A stretch of 64,000 bases of DNA from Pteria penguin (lineage: Eukaryota > Mollusca > Bivalvia > Pterioida > Pteriidae), in contig CM068587.1 of assembly GCA_035048485.1 (NCBI GenBank), forward strand, positions 53,477,501-53,541,500, written 5' to 3'. This document shows, in pieces, positions 24,168 to 37,500 of the stretch. Position 1 is the stretch's first letter, and every line of letters starts with the position of its first letter. Both the position numbers and the translations under genes were made by a program. Under the pieces are notes generated by a model. The model worked only from the letters and a program-made list of their open reading frames with translations. It did no database searches and was not told the origin of the DNA.

Positions 24168-27100
24168 ATGAGGAACACTTTAAGGAATTTGTTTTCTTTT
24201 GAAAGATTTTTAAATTTTCTGACACTGGGAAATGTTGTTATTTTCTTAGCTCTTGCTGCTCCTATCGCACTATGGTTTGTCAAGCGAAGATCTCTTCCCC
24301 CGGGACCATTCGCTTTACCTTGTGTTGGAAGTGTTCAACTTCTGAAATCTAGTGGTAAAAGTCTTAATAAAACATTGATGGACCTTGGAAAAAGATATGG
24401 AAAGATCTTCCGGCTCAGCCTTGGCAACTGTCATCTAACTGTGATCCAGGGTCATGAACTTATTCAGGAGACATTTTCGAAAAGTGGAGACGCATTAGTC
24501 GATCGACCGACATGGCTTCATTGTGCAAGATGTATCACCGGAGGTCGAGGTTTGTGCATAAGTATTTCTATTTGTATTTGTATCAGTAATTTTCAATCAC
24601 TTTAAATCTTTATTAGTATATTCTTATGTTTTACCCATATTGCGTACAATTATTTATACAATAATTGATCTATATAATATTATTATGTGTTTGTGTAGCA
24701 ATCTTAATTGTTTTATAGAAAAAATAAAACCTATGCATTTCATAAGAAACTCTCTCTACAATGTACCAGACGCTTAAATTTTATTTTTAACATTGGACGC
24801 TTGCCCGCCTTTAAAACAAAATAAAATATAAACACACAAACAAAACGAAGGGGGAAATAAGGGGCATATTATTTATAATTGTGTTATCGACAGTTGTGAA
24901 AGAAAAAGAATTTTTTGTTCAAAGAATATTTCAGTCTTTACATTACCTCTGTGTAAGCTTGACCACTCATAATTACAGCCGCAGAACTGGATTGGGAGAT
25001 TCAACGTAGTCAAACTGCGCAATTTCTGGAACTAAATGCTCCCCACCACCACCACTACAGAACTCCGCCTTTGACCTGAGTGATCCCCAGACCTCTCGAA
25101 CTTTGCTTCCCCTTGAAACTAAAATCTGGATATGCCCTCGATGATTGTTACTTATGTTTTCAATTTAAACATTTTGATTCACGTGATGGAATACTGTTTG
25201 ATTCATTGTCATCACTATATGTCACAATCTTCTGCACCTCTCTTTGGTATTTGGTATTTAGGGGCAGGCTTGGTGTAGTGCTTAAGCGCTTGGCTTGCGG
25301 CGCCGACGATCCGGGTTCGATTCCCGGGTTGCGCCACTATGTTTAAGAGGTTGGTTACCTCCTGCTTCCATGTCGCGATATAACTGAAAATTTTTTGAAA
25401 GCGACGTAAAACACCAATCAACCAACCAACCAGCTCTTTGGTATTTTCTCGAGCACTTTATCCACATTTTGAAAGTAATTTTGAACTATTTTTGTATCCT
25501 CAGAAACTCAAGTAATAATTGCTCATTCGCATGTTTACTTTCAAATTCTTATCCATGTCACGTTTTGCATGATAAAATTAACGAGAAAGTAAAGTGAACT
25601 CCAAATTTAAAACAAACTGACGTTCTGTTTTAAATTGTGTTAAGTGGAAGCGTCCCTGTAACATTTCATTCGCATCAAGATAAGTTTGAAAACATTTCTA
25701 AACATTAGCACATTCCAAATAACTTGCGTAACATAGTTTAATTTGTAATTTCTAAAGAAATAATTCATGTGCCATTGTGTACCTATCTACCTATCTTTTC
25801 TATTCTTTCATTCTATTAATCTTGACAAATAGTGAGATGTCTTTTCCTGACGAAAAGAATGAAAAGAATCTATGTATATTGAAAATTTCTCTTCTGAATA
25901 GATTTTGTTTTCCGCTTTTTACTTACAATAATGAATAATCTCCATATGCTATTTTTGTAGGTCATAACAAAGCTGTGATATCACATTAAATCATTAAAAA
26001 TTGAAAATTTATGTTCATATTAAAATTCATGATAACGGTATGGGAATTATTGCGTGGACGAAGCTCTTAACCACTATATAATTTTCCTTGTATATATGCA
26101 TTAATCATAGAAACTTAGAAAGTTACTTTAGGTGACCCACGAGAAATCCGAGACTTTGCTAGAGGAACATTCCCATAAAATATGTTGTGCATACTTCGAC
26201 ATAGGAATATGATTTATGGAAATCGATAATGAAATGCGGCATTCCACTGCAAAGTTTTGGTGATATTTACTAAAACTTCGATACTTTCAAGACATGTTAT
26301 GAGATGTAAATAAAAAATATGAAGTAAGAAAAATGCCAGTATATATAGTCATTCAATACTCCAAAAACTCATTATTAACCTTAATTCATTCGTTTCATTT
26401 CAAACCACAGAGACCGAGTTTCTCGTATCCGGAAACAAAGGACCCCATGACAAAGTCCGGATTGAGATGCTCTGACCTTTTTTGCTTACAATTTTACTGA
26501 TCGATTTGCGGTGCTTAATTCAATGATGTAATATAATGGTAAACCACTAATTAATGATATAATAGACTTGGTACAAATTTGATTAATAAATGCAAAACAG
26601 TTCTGTTTCACGTTAAGTCATATACAACACAGTCAGAAATGTAATTTACGATCTAATTGACTATTTGGTATTTTTCAATCATGATCTGCCTGCTTTAAAT
26701 TAAAAAGATAAAGTCCCGTCGTTCCTCCAACCTCCACCTCTTTCCGGGAGAACTCTTTCCATCATTACTGACGTTTGAGAGATAGCAGTAATAGATTTTT
26801 AATCTTTTTAGTACAGACTTGACTGCTCGACGTGGGAAGTCCTGATTGAAATCATTGTATTCTTTCCCACAGGACTTCTCTGGAGCGATCGAAGCACCTG
26901 GATGACTATGAGTAAATTGGCAGGAAAAAGTGCAAATCAGTTGCTGACGTCAAAATCTGCAATGGAGGTGACGATACAAGAAGAGATCAGACTGATATCA
27001 AATGAATTGTACATGGAAAAATGCCGACCGGTCGATATAGGCACTATTATTTCCAATGCTATTTACAACATCGTTTCCACCTTGACATTCGGAGAAAGGT

Positions 27101-30100
27101 ATTGCAATAACATTCATGTTATTAATGTTGTGATGTGATAACATTTCAATAAGTTTATAACATTGATATGTTTCCCTGTTGCATATTATCTCCCGAGAGG
27201 ACCTAATATTCAGGGGGGAACGTTCATTCAGTAAACAGAAATGCCAACATTTTACCAAAATGCGAAATAAATAAGCAATTAATCAGCAATGTCTTTGTTC
27301 TCTATTGAAGACTTGAGTTTGACAGAGTGTCATGTAGAATATTTAAGAAACATCTACAAGCTATGGTATCTGCTGATATTGTGCGAATGCCAGAAAACTA
27401 TCAAATATATCGAAGATGGCTTTCGAAACAGGTAAATAGTAATCAACTATAAATTATAAACATAAAGCATTCTTTTAATCTTTTTATACTTGGATTAAAT
27501 CATAGATTGGTTTTTCTGAATTTTTCTGAATTCTTACCATTTAATACAATTTCGCTATTTTGAGGACGTTTGATTGAGAACCTTGAAGTGATATCTGACA
27601 AATTTCACCAAAACAAAAAATAAATAAAAAAAAACCAGCAGCAATAACTCAGATTAGTAGTTCATATTTTATTTTTTACTAGACGAGAAACATAAATATT
27701 AGTGGATATTTTTTAAGATCGATCATGTAAATGAAGCCAGACGTAAAGTGATAGAATTTATTGAGCCAAGACTGACCAATCACAAATCGGCTTACATCAG
27801 GAGAGAATCAATGGATTTTATTGATATCTGCTTGCAACACAATAGAAACGGGGATACAAAGGTCGAAGGTACATCGAATATCATTCTAATTGTCCATTTT
27901 AGATAAAATTTTTATGTAATTTCATTTTCATTTTGGAAATATTTATTATATATTTACCTACATATTTTATTCTTTTTTTAATTCCATTTTTTTACAATTT
28001 AATTATTACTTTGTCTAAAAGTTTTGAAAACCTAAATCTTAAAGACATCATAGACATGCTATAAACGGATACATATATTAGTATTGTCCTTTTCTTTTAA
28101 GTTCTTTACATGCAATATCTTAACCATTTCGCTGCATAGTCAGTAATAGTAATTAGATCTCTTAGATTTTGTCTTTAATGCGTACCTGTTACAGGATATA
28201 TTACGACTATCTACCTTTTCTTCAGATACAGACATCATACAAAGTATTGTCGACCTGTTTGTTGCTGGATGTGAACCTACAAGCAGTGTCATACTATGGG
28301 GATTTTTGTTCTTTATCCGATATCCAGAGATGCAGAAACGGTGTAGATTTGAAATACTGAAGGTTATAAATCATTTACTATGCAGATCTATGTAGACATC
28401 TGTTATCCATGTAAAACAATTCAGTATTGGTATTTATGTTAACATTATCAATATCTCACAACCACATTGACAAGTAACCCATATTACAAGAGTTCCAGCA
28501 TTGCAACATATTTTGGATAAAAATATTTGAAAGAAAAAAGAGGCCTGTCATATGGCCAAAATTCAGCTAGCAGAGGAAGCCCTTTTGGACCAGTGGATGA
28601 GGTGCTCGGGTCGTGACTGGCAGGTATCGGTTTCGACTGGGCGCACATGTGTCTTTCGTTTGAGACAGTAAACCAAGGTCTTATATCACTGTAGGCGTGG
28701 CACGTAAAAGATACCTCACTACTTTGTGTGGGTTCGTAGCAGTGGCATGCATGTCTATGCAATGCATCAAACAGATCCCGTCATCATATTCGCGAAATAA
28801 TCGTGGACTGACGTAAGACGACAATCAATTAATCTGCAAACAGCGGCCAAAATTTTAAAGCGTGTAAAAGTATAATATGTCACACTGCCACAAGTTGACT
28901 CGTAGTTCACGCCTCATAACGTAATAAGATTTAGTGCATATTGTTACAAGTAGACTTAACTCTAGAAAGGTATTGCATTTCGGTGTAGAGATGATGGATA
29001 AATCCACAGCACAAGTCCAAAATCATAAAACCAGAGGACATACAAAATCAGTGAAAATGAAAAACAAATGGAAAATAACAAAATATGTCTACTTGAAGAG
29101 CATATGTGAACCCCTGTGATGGAGTGAGATCAGGTGCCCGGGGAGAGTAAGCATCTCCTGCTTGCTAGCAACACCCGTCACATATACCCAGTAGAAAGAG
29201 TCAGATCGTGTAAATTCCATATGTATTTATATATGGAGAAGTCGAAGTAGGTAACCTTCTAGTATAGAAGGTGTCAAATCTGTGTAAAATGATCGGAATC
29301 GGTGCTTGATAAAGAGACGCACATAGATCGTACGGATGTTGTTGAAACTCGTTTAAACAGAAAGGGTGTCGCACTGCTTGTGCACCGGTCTGGTGTGGAA
29401 GAGAACTTGATCAGAAATCACAATTAACTAGTGAAATTTTATGTGATTAATCACCAGCTGTCGTAATACTAACCTTTCTTACCGATCATGAAAAGGCTGA
29501 GATAAATAAACAATCGTTTATCCAAAGAGAAAAAGGTCCAATAGAATTAATTGTAAATACACTAAATTATATATCCTGAGGGTGGATGGCTCTGTCTGTG
29601 GTATACAAAGCTGAAAGGTGCTGGACTTTGTCCAATCCGTGCTGAACAGTAGTAACTACTATATATCACATATCTGAGCTCGCTTACAGACGGGTATATC
29701 ACGGTTGATTTCAGTTGATGTTGCCAAAAATATTTTTACTAGCATATTATTCTATAAAATCTTTCGAGTGAAAATTTTTATGACTTCTTGTCTTGTGAAA
29801 CCTTTTGATCCTTGTTCTTTATATGGAAGATTACTTATATTTTTTTTTTAATGTGGTTGTTTGATTGTGCTGCTTTTGAGGCGAGTAGGAAGGTGGTCGT
29901 CTGTAAACCACACCAATTGTGTGACGGTTTTTTTACATCAATTGACTGTAGGTATCATAACTGCAAACAATCGAATATTTTTGTTCTGTCGTTTTCTGTG
30001 TTTATTTGCCTAATATCACGTTTTTTATGTAAGTCCTTTGTGTCATACATCTTGGCCAGATGTCTTTTACTCTCTCAGTAATATTTTGAGATGTCTACTT

Positions 30101-30171
30101 GTATGTATGGGTCTTTTCTTTTCTTTTTTTTTTATTATTGTTGTTGTTATTTTATTATTATAATAATAATA

Positions 30172-30214
<43 letters not shown>

Positions 30215-33006
30215 GCATGTCCGTTGAAATTTTTTTTTCATATTGAGTCGTGTGTTCATTCATTTATGTTCAACAGATATTATACTACATACCCGTCAGA
30301 TATTGCTAAATATTGTGTTCGAAAAAACTAAAAGTTTAAAGACTTATCGTTAACCTATATAGTAACTGTAAGGTACTTAAATACTTCCTTCTTTATATTC
30401 ATGGGTGAACTTCATATTTTAGGGAGTGAGAGACGGAAGGAATCCAACATGGGCAGATCGTGACAAAATGGTTTACCTACAGGCTGTATTACTGGAGATA
30501 AAACGTTATGCTAGTGCAGGTACGAAAAACACTGATAATACTATCATATGCTACAACAACATATAACACGAGGTACACAAATACTAAATAAACTACACAA
30601 ATACTAAATAAACTACGCAAATACTAAATAAACTACACAACTACTAAATAAACTATACAACTACTAAATAAACTACACAAATACTAAATAAACTACACAA
30701 CTACTAAATAAACTACACAAATACTAAATAAACTACACAAATACTAAACAAACTACACAGAAATGAAATAAATCACTGACCGGAAAGCTCGTATCGTATA
30801 CACATTTAGAAAGTATTCAAGCATACAGTATTAACGCATATATGTTTATTCATTATATAAGAGTAGTGTGTTAACACACACTAGCTATATTGGAATAAGA
30901 TATCAAGAGTTTCCTTTCTTTAAACACTCTAAAATTCGTTATGCATTTTTTTGCAAGTGTAACTTAGTCTTTTATTTGCTTTGCTCATGGTCAAGACGTC
31001 TCGGATTCGAGCCATTTTAAATTTGATATCTTTCTGATTTCTCACGAATGATTTAGTGAAAACCGAAGTCCCGTTTCTTAGAATATGTTGTCGCGTAAAA
31101 GATCCGTCAGTGTACTGGGCAGGTAAGTTGCTTTGATTGAAATCCCTGCTTCCTGCAGGCAAAACTGTCACTGGCAATGTCACTAAAAAGAAGCAAAGGT
31201 GTATAGCTCTTAACTGTCCTATTTAATCTGATATTTTCAGCTCAAATTTGATCAAAATAATGGACTAAGTAATGCATGTATTTTTTGATTTTCGTAATTT
31301 TTTTTTCAAATTGAATAGATTTTTAAGTAACATACTGTACGCAACATTTTGTAAAGTAAAATTCAGAGATACAGATCTGATTCCCACAACTCCAAGTCCA
31401 ACAGCATGACAATACATACATATATATGTATACAACACAAGCAATCACGGACACCTGTTAACACAAAGGTTGGGATCTGGTGTCATGGAAAGTAATTGAC
31501 TTGAGTTGAGTTTAACAGAAAATTCTAACAGATGTTAAATCCTTTCTCTCGGTTTTGCTCTATGTAGCGATCATATCAGTTAGTGACGTATTGCATTATC
31601 TTTGGAGTTTGAGTTTACAAGGTTACGTGTAAACAAACATATAAACATTAACTTTTTATGCAGTATAAGAGATTTAAATAGATTTGGACGATAATACATA
31701 GGATCCATATGCCAATCCGTCACTGATGTGCAGTAATTGATTGCGTAACGCTACTATTAAAAGAGTGAAAAATATCAGGCGCCGGGGATCTTTCTGATTG
31801 GTGTTAGATTATTACATAATAACATGGAGAACAGAACTTTCAAATTCGTGAACATAATGCAATGCAAATTAATTTACAAAACACATGAAGTTATAGTCAA
31901 TTAAGTTGATTATTCGTATTCTTTCTTGATTCTTTGCTCTTGTCAATGTATCTATGGTCAGAAAACTAGAGTTCACATGACACTTTGCATTATCAATGAT
32001 ATGAAGGCGATCTGTATGCTTTATATTGATATAGTTTCTTGTGGTCTTCCGTATGCTGTGGAGAGTGACGTAGAGATCGGGGGATATAAGGTACCTCGCG
32101 GGGATATGGTCATCTTCCATCAGTTTGCTGCACATATGGACCCTACCTACTGGAAACGTCCTACTGAATTCAGACCCGAGAATTTTATCGATTCGGATGG
32201 AAAATTGATACAACATGCTGCGTACTTCCCTTATGGACTAGGCATGTATCATCTATATATCTATCTTCATTGCTGTCGGTGGGGTTTTACGCTCGTCTAC
32301 ATTTATTGTTTCTCAGAAACTTTAATCTGTCTCAAATGATTGCATTTAGTAAATTAATAAGACTCTTTGATTAAATCTGTTTACAAATCAGAGAATGATA
32401 AATGGCTAAAATCTCTCTTATACCTCCAGAGGGAAGTATACTGTTTACAATAATAATAAGAAGAACACTTTGTTACGAATTTTAGGCTACTTAGCTTTTA
32501 TCAGGTTACAAAACGATTGACAATTAACAACTATGTGAAATCCATGCTCATGCCATAAATGCTTCAGCATTAATAATTGCGAGGTAATTGTGAATCGTTT
32601 TATTTTTCTTATTATTATGATAAATGGTCATCTTTCTTATAAACACCACATAAATGAATAAATTGAATAAATTATTGTCATATAATTTCTGACACAACTC
32701 TTGTACATAAATCTACTCGTTCTTCCGTATTGATACTATTATTATTTCTTTGTGTTGAATTTTAACGATTTAAGTCCTTGTTTTAAAAGTCGCGTATTAT
32801 ACTCTTTTATTTTTCTTGAAGGTGCTAGAGCGTGTCCATTTTCCTCAGTGGCCGATAAAATTCTTTTTCTGACGTTTGCGACCATTTTGATGAAATACGA
32901 GTTACGTGCCCCAGAAGACAGTCCACTGCCTTCTACAGATTCGATTCCAGGGCCAGTCAGATTCCCAAAGAAGTTTTACATATGTCCTTTCCCTATTGAG
33001 GGCTAG
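24168..33006 (+). CDS. Cytochrome P450, CYP2-like, 8 exons, 501 aa
   Basis: Predicted ER-membrane monooxygenase. Exons: 24168-24549, 26873-27098, 27311-27431, 27718-27868, 28226-28362, 30423-30519, 32035-32241, 32822-33006. All phases agree, giving 1506 nt with a TAG stop, the usual length for clan 2 P450s. The N-terminus has a hydrophobic anchor (about residues 22-39) and a KRRSLPPGPFALPCVGS hinge. I-helix is LFVAGCEPTSS (304-314), K-helix EIKR at 364-367 (ExxR), meander PENF at 419-422, heme loop FPYGLGARACPF with Cys445. Departures from consensus: W137 is followed by MTMS, not xxxR; the I-helix acid is followed by Pro311 instead of Thr; PERF reads PENF; the Gly after the heme Cys is Phe. 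Intron 7 uses a GC donor. The introns hold SINEs, PLE and family B pieces, and a minisatellite. Substrate unknown; activity could be altered. Confidence 0.88.
25262..25432 (+). mobile_element. SINE family 2 in P450 intron 1
   Basis: tRNA-like head (TGGTGTAGTGCTTAAGCGCT, B-box GGTTCGATTCC at about 25314), a CTCCTGCTTCCATGTCGCGA body and an AACCAACCAACC tail. Shares its body with 19325-19445. Confidence 0.88.
28582..28835 (+). mobile_element. tRNA-derived SINE, family 1, diverged
   Basis: In P450 intron 5. The head carries GACCAGTGGATGAGGTGCTC. The body has GGCGTGGCACGTAAAAGATA and CATCAAACAGATCCCGTCAT. The tail is CGACAATCAATTAATC. Confidence 0.8.
28990..29302 (-). mobile_element. PLE 3' tail fragment in P450 intron 5
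   Basis: On -, begins at the ACCGATTCCGATCATTTTAC block just after the PLE stop and runs through the structured core (29100-29187) to a CCATCATCTCTACACC end. No coding part remains. Closely similar to the tail at 60309-60633. Confidence 0.9.
29720..30085 (+). repeat. Family B repeat in P450 intron 5
   Basis: Starts with AGCATATTATTCTATAAAAT, as at 45978, and continues through CCTTTTGATCCTTGTTCTTT, GTAAACCACACCAATTGTGT and CAATCGAATATTTTTGTTCT. One of the longest copies. Confidence 0.8.
30138..30211. repeat. ATT/TAA microsatellite
   Basis: About 70 bp of TTA-type repeats in P450 intron 5. Confidence 0.95.
30568..30762 (+). repeat. 20-bp minisatellite in P450 intron 6
   Basis: About ten units of ACACAAATACTAAATAAACT with minor changes, 50 bp past exon 6. 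Confidence 0.95.
31000..31190 (+). mobile_element. Possible decayed SINE
   Basis: CGGATTCGAGCC (B-box-like), GAAAACCGAAGTCCCGTTTC and GTCGCGTAAAAGATC match the spacing of family 1, but the tail is not recognisable. Confidence 0.35.
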
Positions 33007-33299
33007 TGTTTCACATTTCATTCTGTCTTAAAAGACTAAAGGGTTTTGAAATGCTTGATTTGTCTTGTGGATGCTGAGTTCGAAATAGGTTGAATTTTAG
33101 AAATATATTTATCAGAGCGATCGAAAACATAATGTATGTACCATATTTTGATATTCATTGATCTTCTTCCGTTTTAAGATATTGAAACATAACTGCTGAT
33201 GCTACCGATTGACAGATATGGTTAACATTTTATAGCACCAGTTTACATATCTGGTTCTACCAGTTATTCGCTTGATCCAAAATTGCCACTTTGTTCTAT

Positions 33300-33565
33300 A
33301 TAAGTATAGAACATATATACCTTTTAATTTTGTGCACCATATGCGCATTTCGACAAGTTATGTCTCTTCAGTGATGCTCGTGGCCGAATGATTGGAATTC
33401 TCAATATATAAAAAAAACATGATCAGCAGTGTTGAAGGCAAAATGACCGAAAAGTTAACCAAAGAATCTGTCTAAGGACACAGCTATGCATCAGGGAGAT
33501 ACTCCTTTGTTTTGGAGTGGTTTACTTAATTTGATGACTGAAAATTTGAAGTATATATATTTAAT
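33300..33565 (+). repeat. Dispersed repeat, family C
   Basis: Shares GTTATGTCTCTTCAGTGATG, AATGATTGGAATTCTC and AAGTTAACCAAAGAATC-like blocks with 46470-46710. No coding capacity evident. Lies just downstream of the P450 stop and could be within its 3' UTR. Confidence 0.7.
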
Positions 33566-34077
33566 GTCAGTACAAAAGCACTGATAATGCCCTCGGGCAC
33601 TAACAGTCCCCGAGCAGTGACACTGGCCTAGTGGTTATAATAAATATAGAACATTTATTATAACTATTTTATTTATTCCGTATCAGTTCTGTTACTGCCA
33701 TTTTACTGATACAGACGCCATATATCAATGACGTTCATGTTTCACTGTTACTGTAGGAGGTAACATATCTAGTGTGTGTCCGAGATTATTATGGATGAGT
33801 GACCTTTTCTTGTCTAGGAGCTTTTATCTTAGCGGCATGGTGTTGTATACCATGAGCACAGATTGTTGTTATCAATTATATTTTGTTTGTTCACAATATA
33901 TCAAATACTTTGGATATGATGCCGTCTTTGTATACAATAAATTTCAACATTATAAATATAGTGAATTGCTTTGATAAACCCCTTATTATTGATTAACACC
34001 TGTGACCAATCGAATTCATCTGCAATGTCTAAATGTTCTTGCATTATGTAAATAGTTTGATAAATTGTCTAATATAG

Positions 34078-34200
34078 GTCACCTGGTTTCACTTCGACTT
34101 TTTGTGGGTTCGCAATTGTCTAAATATGACACGATATTTTTTTATTTCATGGACGACTACGAGATGTGGTTAATCCTTCGGTACTTCTTTCTTTACTTTA
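34078..34200 (+). repeat. Partial core-motif repeat
   Basis: Starts inside the core (CACCTGGTTTCACTTCG) and continues with the flank TTCGCAATTGTCTAAATATG and CTTCGGTACTTCTTTC shared with 2257-2655. Confidence 0.65.
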
Positions 34201-34365
34201 CACAAAAAACACAAAATAAAATAAATAGCAACAAAAAGTAGACAGGCGTTGACTTCATGAAAGTCAGAGATAACTACAGAAATCTTCATAGGTTATGACG
34301 GAAGAAGCGTATGCCACTGATATCAACTCATCAAAATGATATTAATGGTCCCGTGGATTATAGAG

Positions 34366-34420
34366 TTAGCTGAAAGGAGTAAGCGTCTCCTGTTTGGGTA
34401 ACCAAATATTTCAACATTTG
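34366..34420 (-). repeat. Partial core-motif copy
   Basis: AAAGGAGTAAGCGTCTCCTG (complement CAGGAGACGCTTACTCCTTT) retains the YGCTYAC-loop hairpin only. Confidence 0.55.
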
Positions 34421-34515
34421 ATTCGTGAGAAAAATGTGGAATAACCCAGAGTTATAATTGTCTCAGCCATAGAGGATTTAAATAGCACAGTAAAAACTTA
34501 TGCATCTTATTGACT

Positions 34516-34521
34516 TTTATT
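34516..34521 (-). terminator. Polyadenylation signal for lectin B
   Basis: AATAAA on -, 35 nt past the stop codon at 34556-34558. Confidence 0.6.
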
Positions 34522-34555
34522 ATGAAATACAAATACATCGTCACGGTGTTTTTCT

Positions 34556-37500
34556 TTATCCTATCACACCCGGCTGTCCGAAAGTTAACCTGGCAATATT
34601 AAACAACTAAGTGACAAAGACATCTTCTGATCAGATCAGACATAAATCTAAAATAATTTTGATTATTATTCCGACTAAGTTGTTATATGCGATAAGTGTA
34701 AAAATACATCTATGTATAAACAATTAGGAAGTAAAAACTCTAAATAACTGCAATGGGAAACAAAAATATACAGTTACACAACTATCATGATGCCGACTTT
34801 GGACGGTCAATCGACATGTAAACATTATCTTTCCACTTACTGTAAAACAATGCAATGAAACAGAAACATTTAATATTTATGAAATATAATTATATAATTC
34901 AGGAAAAATAAACTAGTGTCCCGCTTAGTAATATATCAGAAATCTTGATATATATATAGCAAGAATATGCAAACCTGTGATAATGAAGAAACATGTACAT
35001 GTAAGTTATATCATCTATTGTCAATTCCGTTAACAAAAAGCAAAAGTGGCAGTAATAACTACATGTAACAAACATATGTTCGATATACAGATACATTTCA
35101 CTCATGTATCATATTTTTCCTCTATTCAATTCTTAATAAGAACGAGACTTATGATGGTCATTATAAATACTCACTTCGTCTCGCACAAAAAGTTCAAGGG
35201 TCTTTCACATGACTCATCATTCCACATGTAGAAATCGTGCGGGAGTATATCAAGACAGCTTTCATCAATTCCCGAGGATTTCATATGATTTGGCTCACCA
35301 GGACCCCATCTGGTATACGCAAGTGAGGCACCAGTCTTTACCCAAAACCATTCATTCTCAACCAAGAGATCAGTCGCACCTAACCAGATGCCATCTGTCT
35401 GATTAACTACAAACGGCAAATTCGTTCATGTATAGTAAAAATATTGCTTCAAAAGAAATGAATAATGAATGAATTTACGCATGAGAGTATAATTAAAGTA
35501 AGAACTAATAAAGAAATAAAGAGTATGAATTGTCATACAAAGAAAACAAAAACAACAGCAACAACAAAGCAGTGGTTTTTACCATTAGTCCAGGTTTTGT
35601 TTAAGTAATTTTCTATCCAGAGCTGTTCAGCTTCTGTTTCTATTGTAGCGAGGTCTCCGCCATACAAATTGCATAATTTCTGTCAGTACAAAGTGGTATT
35701 TTAATTTTGATAATGTTGTACCATTGTCTAGCTCAGTTTCGCATATCCCTCTGCTGTAGGCTAATTCACGAGAATCTCGTAAAACATGAAATATTCAAAT
35801 ATAGATTTATTCAAGTGGAAACATATAAACATGATTGAAATTGGACTTATTTCTCCTTTTTTCTGTCTCATAAAGACGGTTAATTGAACAATAACAAGGG
35901 ACTTTTCTCTACGCTGTACTTTCGCTTAATTTGCCAACAATGTCCATAGAGGGAACGCTACAATGTGTAGTGGAAAATTATGACATATCAGTAGAATTGA
36001 CAGAAAAGCAATCAGAAGCTTTCTTGAACAAAATGTAAATAATGTGATGCTCCGAACCATTTCTATCCGACAACGGAAGGAAATGCGAACTACGAGCGCT
36101 CTTTGGTAGAGAATGATGACGTAAATAATGTGCAAATATATGTGTGTATTTCAATTATTAACTTATATATTTTAATTAAAAGGTAATGAAAATATTTGAG
36201 TCAACTGTATCAGAAAAGTTGCCACAGACACACAGAGTAGTGAATGATAAACGAAAAAAAAAATCACAAAAATATATATAACGCAATTGTGGTGCTCTTC
36301 TGAATAGGTTTAGAAAAAGCCGTCATACACTTCCCATCGTCCTGTACAACTCTTAAGAAAACTTTTGTAGAGAGCCCATTACAAGATTATAATCTTTGCG
36401 AATATCCCAAAGTCATACCTTCAATATCGAAAGCGTTTAAAAATCGTAGAACTCGATCTGATGGTTCTACTTAGATTGTACATTTAATTACCGTGGAAGT
36501 CACGAGAGATTTCACTGGACAGAGTCAGTTTTTCGGAATTACATAAAAGATTATTTGAGTAAGATCTTTGAAATATTACAAATGCTCTTTTTAAATCCAA
36601 AACATTGACACAGGCTCTTCGATGGGCCTCTACGTCTGGGTATCTAATCAGGGAAATTTACAACAGCAAATCTAAAGTCGTAATATTCAATATGTATATT
36701 GTTGTGTAATATTTACATGTATGTCAATAAAAGCTGTTATTATATATATTGGCCTTGCTTACCTGACGTTTGGAAGATGGTTAATATCATTAATGTTATC
36801 AATAATCAATATTAAAGCACTCCAAATATTTTACAAGTCAGAGAACACTTCGGTTTATATAAGCACAACCATTGTAATTACCTGAGATATATTATGCTGT
36901 CTTTCGACCTTAATGGTCAATTGAACACCGCATTCTATGACAAACGTGACGATTTCAATTTCGCTATCACAAACTTTCCTTTCATAAGTAGCAACATTCC
37001 ATCATCACCCGCATATGGTGTATTCATATCTCAGTTAATGCATTATTCCAGAGCATGTTCAAATTACAATGACTTTGTTCTGAGGGCTAAGCGACTTTCA
37101 GATAAGCTACTCAACCAGGGTTACATATGTGCTAGACTAGCAACGTCACTGAGGAAGTTCTACGGTTCTTTCGTTACGAGACTCTTGTTACTCCATATGA
37201 TATCTCGTTATCCAGACTTTTAAATGATATTCTGGACTAAGACCGATTCTGATCATTTTACACAGATTTGACACCTTCTGCACTAGAAGGTTACCTACTT
37301 CGACTTCTAAATATATAAATATATTTGTAATTTACACGATCTGACTCTTTCTACTGTGACGGGTGTTGTTAGCAAGCAGGAGATGATCACTCTCCCCGGG
37401 CACCTGATCTCACTCCACCATAGGGGTTCACATATGTTCTTCAAGTAGAACACATTTTGTTATTTTCCACTTTTTTCATTTTCACTGATATTGTATGTCC

